A DNA stretch of 64,000 bases from Oscillospiraceae bacterium (GTDB taxonomy: Bacteria > Bacillota > Clostridia > Oscillospirales > Acutalibacteraceae): the NCBI GenBank assembly GCA_015065845.1, contig SVPQ01000002.1, positions 62,001 to 126,000 of the forward strand. The letters are read 5' to 3'. The notes under the pieces are model-generated. The model saw nothing but the letters and a program-made list of their open reading frames with translations, was not told where the DNA came from and made no database searches. Made by a program: the position numbers and the translations under genes. Positions 46,601 to 53,763 of the stretch are shown here, piece by piece; the first letter of the stretch is position 1, and each line of letters starts with the position of its first letter.

Positions 46601-46965
46601 ACAAGATTCTCAAAACGCCTACGAAAAACATCTTCACGGATATTTTCATTTATTAAATCCATAGCACAGGCTCTGTAACCAACGCTTTCAAAAGCATACA
46701 TAGATTCCTCAGAAGTGAAAACAACGGGAACTTCATTAAAAACTCCATCTTCAGAAAGTTTAGTAACAATCCATGGAAAATTGGAATCTTCTTTTAACCC
46801 ATCAAAAACAAAAGCAACAATGTTTTTAGCATATAAGTCAACATCATCCCATGTTTGCGAGTTATAACTACAGACTGAAACTGCAGTTATTCTTTCAAAA
46901 AGATTGATAAGTTTTGAATTAGCTTCTGCATTTTCTGTAAAAAATATAACAGAATTTGATTTCAC
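43672..46965 (-). CDS. HD-GYP phosphodiesterase with degenerate GGDEF and EAL-like domains
   Basis: About 1,097 residues. A response-receiver-like N-terminus (1-120) precedes an HD-GYP domain with intact motifs 'SSVHDIGKIAIPD' (about 220) and 'YHHERWDGKGYPKG' (about 285), as in c-di-GMP hydrolases. A PAS-like part follows. A GGDEF domain comes next, with the active loop reading 'KASADKF' and so without the catalytic sequence. An EAL-like domain with no EAL motif and a C-terminal PAS-like domain end the chain. The GTG at 46965 behind AGGTGA is preferred. A promoter lies at 47046-47074. Confidence 0.88.
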   Translation of the reverse strand: MKSNSVIFFTENAEANSKLINLFERITAVSVCSYNSQTWDDVDLYAKNIVAFVFDGLKEDSNFPWIVTKLSEDGVFNEVPVVFTSEESMYAFESVGYRACAMDLINENIREDVFRRRFENLVQIFHLKKQMNKMSSIQTKRILDQANMLKEQSSKMDTMNFELVELLVAAIESRDMESGQHIKRIKYFTKALTDVVVKECPEYNISAIQAEYIFLASSVHDIGKIAIPDAIMLKPGRLTKEEFEIMKTHTTHGAQLLDMLEEIGDSQYSRYCRDIALYHHERWDGKGYPKGLKGDDIPISAQIVSVADCYDALTSDRPYKSALSHEEAVELIMSGACGTFSDHLMECFRIALPEFQKIERKFKETGTPESFKKIEMPALDSYQTEYQLYAQHNDSEEDERELKISICEDKLLSAYNVIFEADIMQNDFQVIRGSWSPLFPFLPKNIHEAFAQCHKICHPADAARFLQNVSMSAFKELVKSGVMKTRVEFRAVKKDTEYVILGIIAFEVNENNEITKVFGAFDAYFEDEIEKEIQRSFIISDGLTGIQLQKKFAKDVDNFLTLNPDSTNALIYIDIDDMTLINSMFGYEYGNSFIKEIAAKLRNFQEDNDIFIGKASADKFLVFVKNVSKLRELIVFIDALHKNLRRTYHTTKEIGVFTVTMGVSKFPQDGSCFKELYNNAEFASKAAKLNKRSTYAFFNPTMKDFSQIASDITDIENLANSNNVENFFPVVDKKTGKLVCYDFNPFAGSLSKIAFTSDLYHAVNKTDANVKNFSLLAIKNLLLNLIEKRDSGEEIPPISIYTLLVPGDIPAFVQNLNDFVAQNDCSGINLIINVPQDFLDELDLRQINSFSDFLKSVGFSLGVYLVGERYIHNNCYSRNTFKRIVLVPNFIDVALLSKNASNYAALTLKNLKMTAEIVSLPVTVSDSDADILFSCDSADFTHTLSPLVGFNELFKDYQNYKSEVHQANSVKPFISKINPEMFVHNFSNSSVVFVCYDASTDRIEVSENADRIFGFDVKSNFSDSSIDFIEKFIYKEDFEKFMVTVSSAKETLKPVICKVKCVSAENLTEYKDYTVSVQCLLNHLGQPTLYQCMLIPD

Positions 46966-47045
46966 GCTAATCACCTCAACAGAATTAGTAATAATTAATA
47001 TAAACTATTTACAATAGCCCATACTTTGCACATTTTAACTAATCC

Positions 47046-47074
47046 ATAATAACATTTTTAAAGTGAAAAGTCAA
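47046..47074 (-). promoter_or_regulatory. Promoter of the HD-GYP gene
   Basis: Minus-strand TTGACT (47069-47074) and TATTAT (47046-47051), 17 bases apart, about 80 bases upstream of the start. Confidence 0.7.
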
Positions 47075-47129
47075 TTATATAACACTATTGTAACCTTTTC
47101 TTAATATGTATGTAATAACAATAATAAAA

Positions 47130-47151
47130 CCGCAGAAACAAACATCTGCGG
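47130..47151 (-). terminator. Terminator of the phosphofructokinase gene
   Basis: Seven-bp stem (47130-47136 with 47145-47151), A/T-rich on both sides, about ten bases after the stop. Confidence 0.75.
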
Positions 47152-47161
47152 CTAAATTTTG

Positions 47162-48379
47162 TTAATTTGTTAATTTAAAATGAATCGGCATACCATTGAG
47201 GTAATGAATATCCTGTTCACCCTGAATAAGAGGTAAAATATAGTCAACTGCTTCATCTGTAACATTATTTCCACTTGAATTAATCCAACCAAGTGGGAAA
47301 TATTTAACTTTATTTGCAATTTCGTTAGCATCTATTGAATCAATAACAACTGTATATGGCGAATTTGAGACGCGCTTGAAATACACAACTTTACCTGACT
47401 CACCTTTTAACGCCCTTTCAACTGCCATAACACCAATTTGTTCTGCTTCTTCAATATCTGTTTTGGAACTTAAATGTGAAGAACAGCGTTGCATAACATT
47501 AAGTTCAATCGAACGAACTTTGCAACCGATTTCTTTGCGTACGATATTTTCAAGTGTCTTACCAACTCCGGACAAGTATCTGTGACCGAATTCGTCACTT
47601 GTTTCATTATAAAATTCTGAATTTATATCATCTTCATCTAATGTAACACCTTCAGAAACCGCAACCACCACTGCCCTACGGCTTTGCTGAACTCGTTTTA
47701 AATCTTTGATAAAACTTTGAACAGAAAAATGTGTTTCTGGTAAATAAATAAGATGAGGGGCAATTTCACCATTAGCGCGTAAAACTGCAGAAGCAGCAGT
47801 AAGCCAACCAGTATCTCTGCCCATAATTTCAATAATTGTAATAGAATTTATACTATAAACAGAACAGTCACGGATAATCTCCTGAACAGTTGTAGCAACA
47901 TATTTGGCGGCAGAACCAAAACCTGGTGTGTGGTCTGTAATCATCAAATCATTATCTATTGTTTTTGGTATACCTATAACTTTAATGTCACTTCCGATTT
48001 CATTAAGATACTTTGAAAGTTTATTGACGGTATCCATTGAGTCATTACCACCAATATAGAAGAAAGCACCAATTCCGTGTGCCTTTAAGTTTTTAACGAT
48101 ATTTTCATATACCGAAACATCTTCTGTGTATTCAGGCAATTTATAGCGACAAGAGTTTAAAACTGTTGATGGAGTTTGTCTTAATTTTTCAAAATCAAGA
48201 TAGGTTTTTATATAATCATTGAGAATTATTAAATCATCATTTATAATTCCTTCGATACCATTAAGTGAACCAAAAACAATATCTATTTTGTCTGAACGGA
48301 TTGCACCTTTAAATACACCTAATAGAGAAGCATTAATAGCACAAGTTGGTCCACCTGATTGAGCAACAGCAATATTCAT
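47162..48379 (-). CDS. Pyrophosphate-type 6-phosphofructokinase
   Basis: A 405-residue glycolytic enzyme converting fructose-6-phosphate to the 1,6-bisphosphate. 'VAQSGGPTCAINAS' is the phosphate-binding start. 'GIPKTIDNDL' with Lys in the place of Gly marks the PPi-using group. 'FYIGGNDSMDT' has Asn where many PPi enzymes have Asp. 'EIMGRDTGWL' and 'PETHFS' complete the site. PPi dependence is expected but the GGNDS change makes the donor worth checking. ATG behind AAGGAG; no partner gene adjacent. Confidence 0.88.
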   Translation of the reverse strand: MNIAVAQSGGPTCAINASLLGVFKGAIRSDKIDIVFGSLNGIEGIINDDLIILNDYIKTYLDFEKLRQTPSTVLNSCRYKLPEYTEDVSVYENIVKNLKAHGIGAFFYIGGNDSMDTVNKLSKYLNEIGSDIKVIGIPKTIDNDLMITDHTPGFGSAAKYVATTVQEIIRDCSVYSINSITIIEIMGRDTGWLTAASAVLRANGEIAPHLIYLPETHFSVQSFIKDLKRVQQSRRAVVVAVSEGVTLDEDDINSEFYNETSDEFGHRYLSGVGKTLENIVRKEIGCKVRSIELNVMQRCSSHLSSKTDIEEAEQIGVMAVERALKGESGKVVYFKRVSNSPYTVVIDSIDANEIANKVKYFPLGWINSSGNNVTDEAVDYILPLIQGEQDIHYLNGMPIHFKLTN

Positions 48380-48484
48380 AACAAAAACTCCTTAAAACTT
48401 TATGTTCTTATCATAGCATATTATTCCCAAGATAGAAATAGAAAATCTTTGGGAAAACTTTTAAATTTTTCATATTACAAAAAT

Positions 48485-48510
48485 AAAGCACCTGCAAAAG
48501 CAAGTGCTTT
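48485..48510 (-). terminator. Terminator after the DnaB-like gene
   Basis: An 11-bp stem with one G-U pair (48485-48495 with 48500-48510) and a tetraloop. The region 48511-48592 shows nothing else. Confidence 0.8.
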
Positions 48511-48592
48511 ATGGCATATCCTGCACTATTTAATACAATTTCCAAAAGTACAACGGAAAGTGGCCGAGCGTTGCATTCTTTAAACACCTGAT

Positions 48593-49291
48593 CTAATCCT
48601 CCCACAGAGAGAATGCAACACGTTCTGGATCCCAACGGAGTTTTATCGTTCCTACATCACCATATCTATTTTTTACAATGATACATTCGGCTGTTTCCTC
48701 CCCAGGTGTTTCCAGATTATAACAATCCCGATACAAGAAGATAATTTGATCCGCATCTTCCACTACAGCACCAAGGCCTGAAAAATCAGCAAATTCATGC
48801 ATTACAAATTCATGCATTATCTGTTTATTCTCTCGCCATCGAATTTCAAACTTTCTTGAAACCTGGCTTGTGCAAATTACAGGCACATTCAGGTTTCTTG
48901 CCATTGTCTTTAATTCTCCGGAAATGTAATTCAACTGATCATACCGAGTCATTGTTTTGCTTTGCTTCTCTTCGCTGGAAATCAACTGCAAATAATCAAT
49001 GATAACTGCTCCAAGATTTTCGGTTCTTTCGCACAATTCACGAATTGTTTTCACTGTCATTTTACCTTCATCACAAATAAAAATGTTTTTATGAGGGTGG
49101 TTGTTGTATGCCTTTTGTAAGCGCGAGAAGATTTGCTCCTTGGAGTTCTCTAATGTAACAATCAAAATGTTTTTGTCACTATGTTGTGCCAAATATTCTG
49201 CGATATCTAAAGCAAGTGTAGTCTTTCCCATAGCCGGACGGCTTGCAATCACAGCAAAAGCTCCATTCACTAAAGTGGTTGTTTGATTCAT
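48593..49291 (-). CDS. Stand-alone DnaB-helicase-core (RecA-like) ATPase
   Basis: About 232 residues that correspond to the C-terminal motor of replicative helicase DnaB. Walker A-type 'ASRPAMGKTTLALDIA', Walker B 'GAVIIDYLQLI', 'VPVICTSQVSRKFE' and 'GAVVEDADQIIFLYRDCYN' with the Arg-finger region follow in order. The DnaB N-terminal scaffold is missing. ATG 49291 has AAAAGGAG nine bases upstream; 22 further upstream codons are not needed. It lies directly downstream of tRNA-Ser, so it may be a remnant of a mobile element or a loader-like housekeeping gene. Confidence 0.85.
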   Translation of the reverse strand: MNQTTTLVNGAFAVIASRPAMGKTTLALDIAEYLAQHSDKNILIVTLENSKEQIFSRLQKAYNNHPHKNIFICDEGKMTVKTIRELCERTENLGAVIIDYLQLISSEEKQSKTMTRYDQLNYISGELKTMARNLNVPVICTSQVSRKFEIRWRENKQIMHEFVMHEFADFSGLGAVVEDADQIIFLYRDCYNLETPGEETAECIIVKNRYGDVGTIKLRWDPERVAFSLWED

Positions 49292-49369
49292 AAGTAACGC
49301 CTCCTTTTGTTTTCGGGATAAGTATATAATACTGAATGGGACAAAAACAGGACACAAAAACCTACCCCA

Positions 49370-49400
49370 TCAGATACAGTTATATCAACATAGGGTAGGT
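49370..49400 (-). terminator. Terminator of tRNA-Ser
   Basis: Arms 49370-49377 and 49393-49400 pair exactly over eight bases, and a T-run follows on the minus strand. It separates the tRNA from the DnaB-like gene. Confidence 0.8.
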
Positions 49401-49402
49401 TA

Positions 49403-49491
49403 TGGCGGAGACGGCGAGATTCGAACTCGCGGGGGATTTCTCCCTAACTGATTTCGAGTCAGCCCCGTTATGACCACTTCGATACGTCTCC
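49403..49491 (-). tRNA. tRNA-Ser (anticodon CGA)
   Basis: A seven-bp acceptor stem (GGAGACG with CGTCTCC), a T arm with TTCGAAT, a long variable arm as in class II tRNAs and anticodon CGA (49454-49456) reading UCG. G73 and CCA are encoded (49403-49406). Confidence 0.97.
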
Positions 49492-49579
49492 AAATATTAC
49501 TTTGTAATTTTATCAAATGAAATTCAGCATGTCAAGAAAATATTTATTAAAGTTATTTACGAATACAAAAAGTTTTAAT

Positions 49580-49608
49580 TTGACAACCCTTGAAATTTGT
49601 GGTATATA
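49580..49608 (+). promoter_or_regulatory. Promoter of the lipoprotein gene at 49634
   Basis: A perfect TTGACA (49580-49585) and TATATA (49603-49608), 17 bases apart, 26 bases before the ATG. Confidence 0.85.
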
Positions 49609-49633
49609 TTAGACGAATTTTAGGGGGAATATA

Positions 49634-50368
49634 ATGAAAAAATTCTTAGCACTAATTTCGGTAGTTGTTATTCTTTTTACAGGATGTTCAACAGATATTA
49701 ACCAAAATCAAATTTACACAAGAGAAGATGCTGTATTTTCAACAACTGAAAACAATGGTTTAATAAATAGCTCAGGAACTAAATACACTCTATTAGCACC
49801 CGAAGGAAAACTTTATTATTTAGGTGAATTAGATTTTATTGGTGGCGTTCAAGGTGAGTCAAAAACTTCAAAGCATCTGTATTCATCATTTCAAACCGGA
49901 CTATTTAAAATAAAAAATACAGAAAATGATAATGTTTTAATCAGAGTTACACCAGATAGTGAATGGTTTGCCATCTATCGAAAATCATCACTACCAGAAT
50001 TTGATTTTTCTGTTGAAAATTGCATCAGATTAGAACTTGTTTCCGGAATCGGAGATACAAAAAATGATTCAATACACAAAAGTTGTAATGATGGTATTAC
50101 AGACAAAACTGAAATTAAAAGTTTCTTGACCGATATAAAGTCACAAAAATCTCCAAAAAACGCAGGGTTATATGATTTTGTGCTACAACCAGATGGTTCA
50201 TTAAAAAATTGTTATGTTTACGCAGTAATTTATGGTTATTTCGAAGAAGAACCCGATTTAGTAATTCGCATGGAAGTTTGGTCTTATAATGATTTAGCAT
50301 ATTCTGTTTCAATTGATGATAAAGAATATGTTTTGCCAGACGAATGGTTCGAAAAACTTACTACATAA
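49634..50368 (+). CDS. Hypothetical lipoprotein
   Basis: A 244-residue protein with signal 'MKKFLALISVVVILFTGCST' and lipobox FTGC at residues 15-18. The exported part is a mixed alpha/beta domain ('LLAPEGKLYYLGELDFIG', 'VIYGYFEEEPDLVIRMEVW'). No family recognised. GGGGG lies eight bases before the ATG, with a strong promoter. An unrelated open frame, 50369-50478, follows in another frame with no start codon. Confidence 0.8.
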   Translation: MKKFLALISVVVILFTGCSTDINQNQIYTREDAVFSTTENNGLINSSGTKYTLLAPEGKLYYLGELDFIGGVQGESKTSKHLYSSFQTGLFKIKNTENDNVLIRVTPDSEWFAIYRKSSLPEFDFSVENCIRLELVSGIGDTKNDSIHKSCNDGITDKTEIKSFLTDIKSQKSPKNAGLYDFVLQPDGSLKNCYVYAVIYGYFEEEPDLVIRMEVWSYNDLAYSVSIDDKEYVLPDEWFEKLTT

Positions 50369-50478
50369 TCTATATATCTTTTTATGATGACGATATAGAT
50401 TATCTGACTTCACTTTCAGAATTTATTAATGATGACTGTGGCTGGAAATATATTCGTAAATATATTTTAACTAAATAA
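50369..50478 (+). pseudogene. Possible tail fragment of a lost gene
   Basis: A frame with no start, different from that of the lipoprotein gene, codes for a run of Asp/Tyr-rich residues ('DDDIDYLTSLSEFINDDCGW') then 'KYIRKYILTK' and a stop at 50476-50478. Its composition is protein-like. It may be the end of a deleted gene or of a frameshifted lipoprotein tail. The stretch 50479-50576 holds nothing else. Confidence 0.3.
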
Positions 50479-50576
50479 AATTGTTAATTTTTATGTTTGT
50501 GCTTTCAAATTGCGAAAATTGTAGAATAATATAGATAAGAGCAAAAACCTAAATTATTTTACAGGAGAACTTTGCT

Positions 50577-50960
50577 ATGAAGTTAATTCGTGAATATCTT
50601 GAAACGGTAAATATTTTAGCCCAAATGGAAGAAGAAGATTTTGAAAATGAAGATTTAGTCCTCGTTTTTAATCAGGCTGCTGCAAGAATTCGTTTTATTG
50701 CACAAGAAATTGAGTATGAACAACCTGAACTGAAAGACAAATTCAAAGAACTTCTCTTTATTGATAGTATTACAATAAGAATATGGGTTGCTCATCATAT
50801 TCTTGAAGTTATGACTTATGATGATAATATAAGAGCGTTAGCTTTAAAAGAATTAGCTGCTTCAAAAAGAGACAGCGAACCCTCCTACGCTTTAGGTAAT
50901 AAGATATGGCTTGAAAACTGGTTAAAAAAATACCCCGATGACGCAATGTTATTGTTGTAA
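50577..50960 (+). CDS. Hypothetical protein, 127 residues
   Basis: An acidic, mostly helical soluble protein ('EEEDFENEDLVLVFNQAA', 'LALKELAASKRDSEP', 'WLENWLKKYPDDAMLLL'). No family or membrane part was recognised. AGGAGA lies 9 bases before the ATG, and a bidirectional terminator follows. HEAT-like helical repeats are possible but not shown. Confidence 0.75.
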   Translation: MKLIREYLETVNILAQMEEEDFENEDLVLVFNQAAARIRFIAQEIEYEQPELKDKFKELLFIDSITIRIWVAHHILEVMTYDDNIRALALKELAASKRDSEPSYALGNKIWLENWLKKYPDDAMLLL

Positions 50961-50969
50961 TAATAAATA

Positions 50970-51003
50970 TGTGGTTATGAATTTTTTTACATTCATAACC
51001 ACA
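50970..51003. terminator. Bidirectional terminator between the 127-residue ORF and GH36
   Basis: A perfect 13-bp stem (50970-50982 with 50991-51003), T-rich on both strands. Confidence 0.92.
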
Positions 51004-51007
51004 ATTT

Positions 51008-52735
51008 TTATTTATTCAGATAAATTATACCTGCCCTTGAAACGTTGACTTCTTCAAGAGTATTTTTAATTATGAACTCAGAAACAGTTTTGCCAAGGCA
51101 GTTTAAAACTTTTGCTTTATAACCTTCTGCACCTTTTAAAACCAATGTTTCTTTTGAAGTTCCGTTAATAACTACTGCATTACTTTTAAAAATTTCTACG
51201 AGTGAATTTGTATATGGTGTAATAATTTCGTTATCTTCAAGTGTTGCTCTTGCAATTGAATATTCACTTTCGGGATTTTCTGCAGTTAATTTACCATCAA
51301 GTAAAACTTTTTTGTTTTCATTCCAAAAATCAATATAGAACTTAAGCATTTTTTTATGGTTTTGCGGTAATTCATTTATAAGCATAGAAATCTGCGGAAC
51401 CGAATAAATTGCATTAACAAATTGTTCTGCAGCATTTTCTACAGTGTCATTTTTGTTCCACATAATCATATCTGAATGAACTGCGGTTTTTCCTGAAGTG
51501 TAACGAAGATTTATAATCTGACTACGATTTGTAATTACATCACCTGGGCAATCACCAACACGGAGCATATTACCATATTTTCTTATAGAAGGACCAACAT
51601 AAGATTGACGGAATTCAATAAGTACATCACTTTTTAGTTTTGTCAATTTTTGCTTTGTTTCAACAAGAAGCGCATGAATTGCATCTTCAAGTGATTCATA
51701 ATCACGATTAATATCACTTTCAAGTGATTTTCCGTTTAAGACAAAACTATCAATAAAATCAAGTTTTAATCCATCTAAATCCCATTCTTTAATTGCATTT
51801 TCATAAAGAGTTGAGAGATAATCCCTCACCTTTTTATATCTAGGGTCAAGTGAGAAAAATGTTTCTTTGTCACCTGTTTCATCTAAAAGCATTGTTTTAA
51901 ATTCTTCAAATTTATGTGAGTGAATCCCCATAAAAGGCACAGAATACCAAAGAATTACTTTCATCCCGATATTATGTATTTCTTTTACAAGTTTTTTCAT
52001 ATCAACCATTTTTCTTTTAGAAGCTTCCCAATCACCACAATAAGCATAACCGCGGTTATTGTCACCAGTCTGCCAGCCATCATCTATAATAACAGTTTTT
52101 AAACCGAGTTCTTTTGAGTTTCTGCATTCTTCTAAAATCTTCTCATAATCTAAATTCTGATGAAAACTGTACCATAACGAATCCATTGGTAATTTTGCAG
52201 ATTCTGGAACTGGCGCACTTTTATAACTACACTCATTTTCCCACCATGTAACAGTATCGTAAATACTGTCATAGTATTTAATGTTTCTGAAATCAAATCT
52301 TACAGTAGCATTGTACTCATTCTTTTTATTTGTCTGTAAAGCAAAGAATTCGACTTCACAAATAACCTCTGCATTTTCTTCATTATAACCCATTCTTATT
52401 TTTATAGGCGTATCAACATCGGAAACAGAAACGCACATTCTGTTATTGCCATCAAAACCTAAAAGCTGTTGAATTGGCATTCCTGAAGCTAAACGCGAAT
52501 TAATTTCATTCATTCCCCAGTCAGGTCTTAATATATGAACTCGGTCAAAGCTACTCCATATTGCAAGTGCATTAGTAGCAGGAACAACACACTTTAAAAC
52601 TGTTTTCTGTGGAATTTCATTATTTAATTTAAAATTCAAATCTAAATATATAAATTTATCTGTGTCGCGTTTATTGACATTTACAACTGCATCTTTATTG
52701 ACACAAATAATCTCATACTTAAAATTTTTTTGCAT
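51008..52735 (-). CDS. GH36-type alpha-galactosidase-like enzyme
   Basis: About 575 residues, no signal peptide. 'VIIDDGWQTGDN' is the substrate-binding start of the barrel, and the nucleophile Asp is in 'GLKLDFIDSF'. The acid/base Asp is in 'RVGDCPGD', close to the family consensus. An N-terminal beta domain and a small C-terminal beta domain surround it. It hydrolyses alpha-galactosides or related raffinose-type sugars. The ATG at 52735 is just downstream of the LysR stop (five bases), so LysR and GH36 are co-transcribed. Confidence 0.85.
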   Translation of the reverse strand: MQKNFKYEIICVNKDAVVNVNKRDTDKFIYLDLNFKLNNEIPQKTVLKCVVPATNALAIWSSFDRVHILRPDWGMNEINSRLASGMPIQQLLGFDGNNRMCVSVSDVDTPIKIRMGYNEENAEVICEVEFFALQTNKKNEYNATVRFDFRNIKYYDSIYDTVTWWENECSYKSAPVPESAKLPMDSLWYSFHQNLDYEKILEECRNSKELGLKTVIIDDGWQTGDNNRGYAYCGDWEASKRKMVDMKKLVKEIHNIGMKVILWYSVPFMGIHSHKFEEFKTMLLDETGDKETFFSLDPRYKKVRDYLSTLYENAIKEWDLDGLKLDFIDSFVLNGKSLESDINRDYESLEDAIHALLVETKQKLTKLKSDVLIEFRQSYVGPSIRKYGNMLRVGDCPGDVITNRSQIINLRYTSGKTAVHSDMIMWNKNDTVENAAEQFVNAIYSVPQISMLINELPQNHKKMLKFYIDFWNENKKVLLDGKLTAENPESEYSIARATLEDNEIITPYTNSLVEIFKSNAVVINGTSKETLVLKGAEGYKAKVLNCLGKTVSEFIIKNTLEEVNVSRAGIIYLNK

Positions 52736-52740
52736 AAATA

Positions 52741-53634
52741 TCACCTGTTAAATTCCGCTTTTTTAATATACTCAATTAAAGCGTTAAGACTATTTGAAAC
52801 CCATTTATTTTTATGGTAAATGAGTTGTTTCCATATATCTGTTTCAACATCTGTAACATCAAGAAAAATAAGTTCGCCGCTTTTAATTTTTTCTTTTGTT
52901 ACAAAGTCAGGTAAATACGATATTTTATCGTTATTGTAACAGAGTAATTCTGTAATTATATCTGTACGACCAACTTCTAAAACCGGTTGTATTTCAATTG
53001 ACATTTTAGCAAGTGTTTTGTCTAAAATTCGTCTGTAACCCATTTCTTTTTCAGTTAGAATAAATTGGTATTCCAACAAGTCATTAATAGATAATTTCTT
53101 TTTCTTTGCTAATGGTGAACTTTTATTTGTAACAAAGTGCATTGGAATATGTTCCTCTTTTGCAATTATGTAATCACTTTTATAAACATGGTTATCTAAT
53201 GTAACCATCAAATCCGCTTCGTTTCTATCTAGCATATTAAACATATCACCAGTATCTGCCGCAGTAAATTTTATTGATATATCGGGGTATTTACTATGAA
53301 AATCGTTATAATTCGTCATAAGCATATCTTCACAAACAGAGTCAGGTGCAACAATATGAATAATACCTTTTAACTTTTTATCCTCTTCAAAGTTCTGTTT
53401 AAATTCATCTGTAAGCTTACAAACATTATGAGCGTAAGAAAGCAACTCTTTTCCTCGTTCTGTAAGTGTAATTGTGTGATTAATACGCTCAAAAAGAAGA
53501 CAATCAAGTTCTGTTTCAAGTTGTTTTATCTGAAAAGAAACAGTTGATTGAGAATACCCCAGAACTTCAGCCGCTTTTGTAAAGTTGTTTAATTCTGCAA
53601 CCTGAACAAATGACATTAAATTACGAATTTCCAA
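52741..53634 (-). CDS. LysR-family transcriptional regulator
   Basis: About 297 residues: winged-helix N-terminus ('FTKAAEVLGYSQSTVSFQIKQLE', residues 15-38) and a periplasmic-binding-like effector domain. The start is best placed at TTG 53634 behind AAAGGTGG, giving 'MEIRNLMSF', as in relatives; GTG 53646 is the alternative. It is divergent from the tryptophanase-family gene and in one unit with GH36, and so may regulate either or both. Confidence 0.88.
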   Translation of the reverse strand: MEIRNLMSFVQVAELNNFTKAAEVLGYSQSTVSFQIKQLETELDCLLFERINHTITLTERGKELLSYAHNVCKLTDEFKQNFEEDKKLKGIIHIVAPDSVCEDMLMTNYNDFHSKYPDISIKFTAADTGDMFNMLDRNEADLMVTLDNHVYKSDYIIAKEEHIPMHFVTNKSSPLAKKKKLSINDLLEYQFILTEKEMGYRRILDKTLAKMSIEIQPVLEVGRTDIITELLCYNNDKISYLPDFVTKEKIKSGELIFLDVTDVETDIWKQLIYHKNKWVSNSLNALIEYIKKAEFNR

Positions 53635-53654
53635 AAAAACACCCACCTTTAATT

Positions 53655-53671
53655 AATCGAAATTTTCGATT
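53655..53671. promoter_or_regulatory. Palindromic operator between LysR and the tryptophanase gene
   Basis: A 17-bp perfect palindrome with one central base (AATCGAAA-T-TTTCGATT), containing a T-N11-A arrangement typical of LysR boxes, in the intergenic space of divergent genes. Confidence 0.6.
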
Positions 53672-53763
53672 GTAATTATTAAAACTATTTATTTTACTTA
53701 TCGCGAATTGTATTATATACTATGTGGCATAGAAAATCAATAGACTCGAAAGGATTTTTAGCT

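Noticed and set aside
53722-53763. Upstream in-frame extension of the tryptophanase gene beginning ATG TGG, resembling a tnaC-type Trp leader.
   Set aside because: It has no ribosome site, is in frame with the lyase without a stop, and the start at 53764 has a good AAGGA site.
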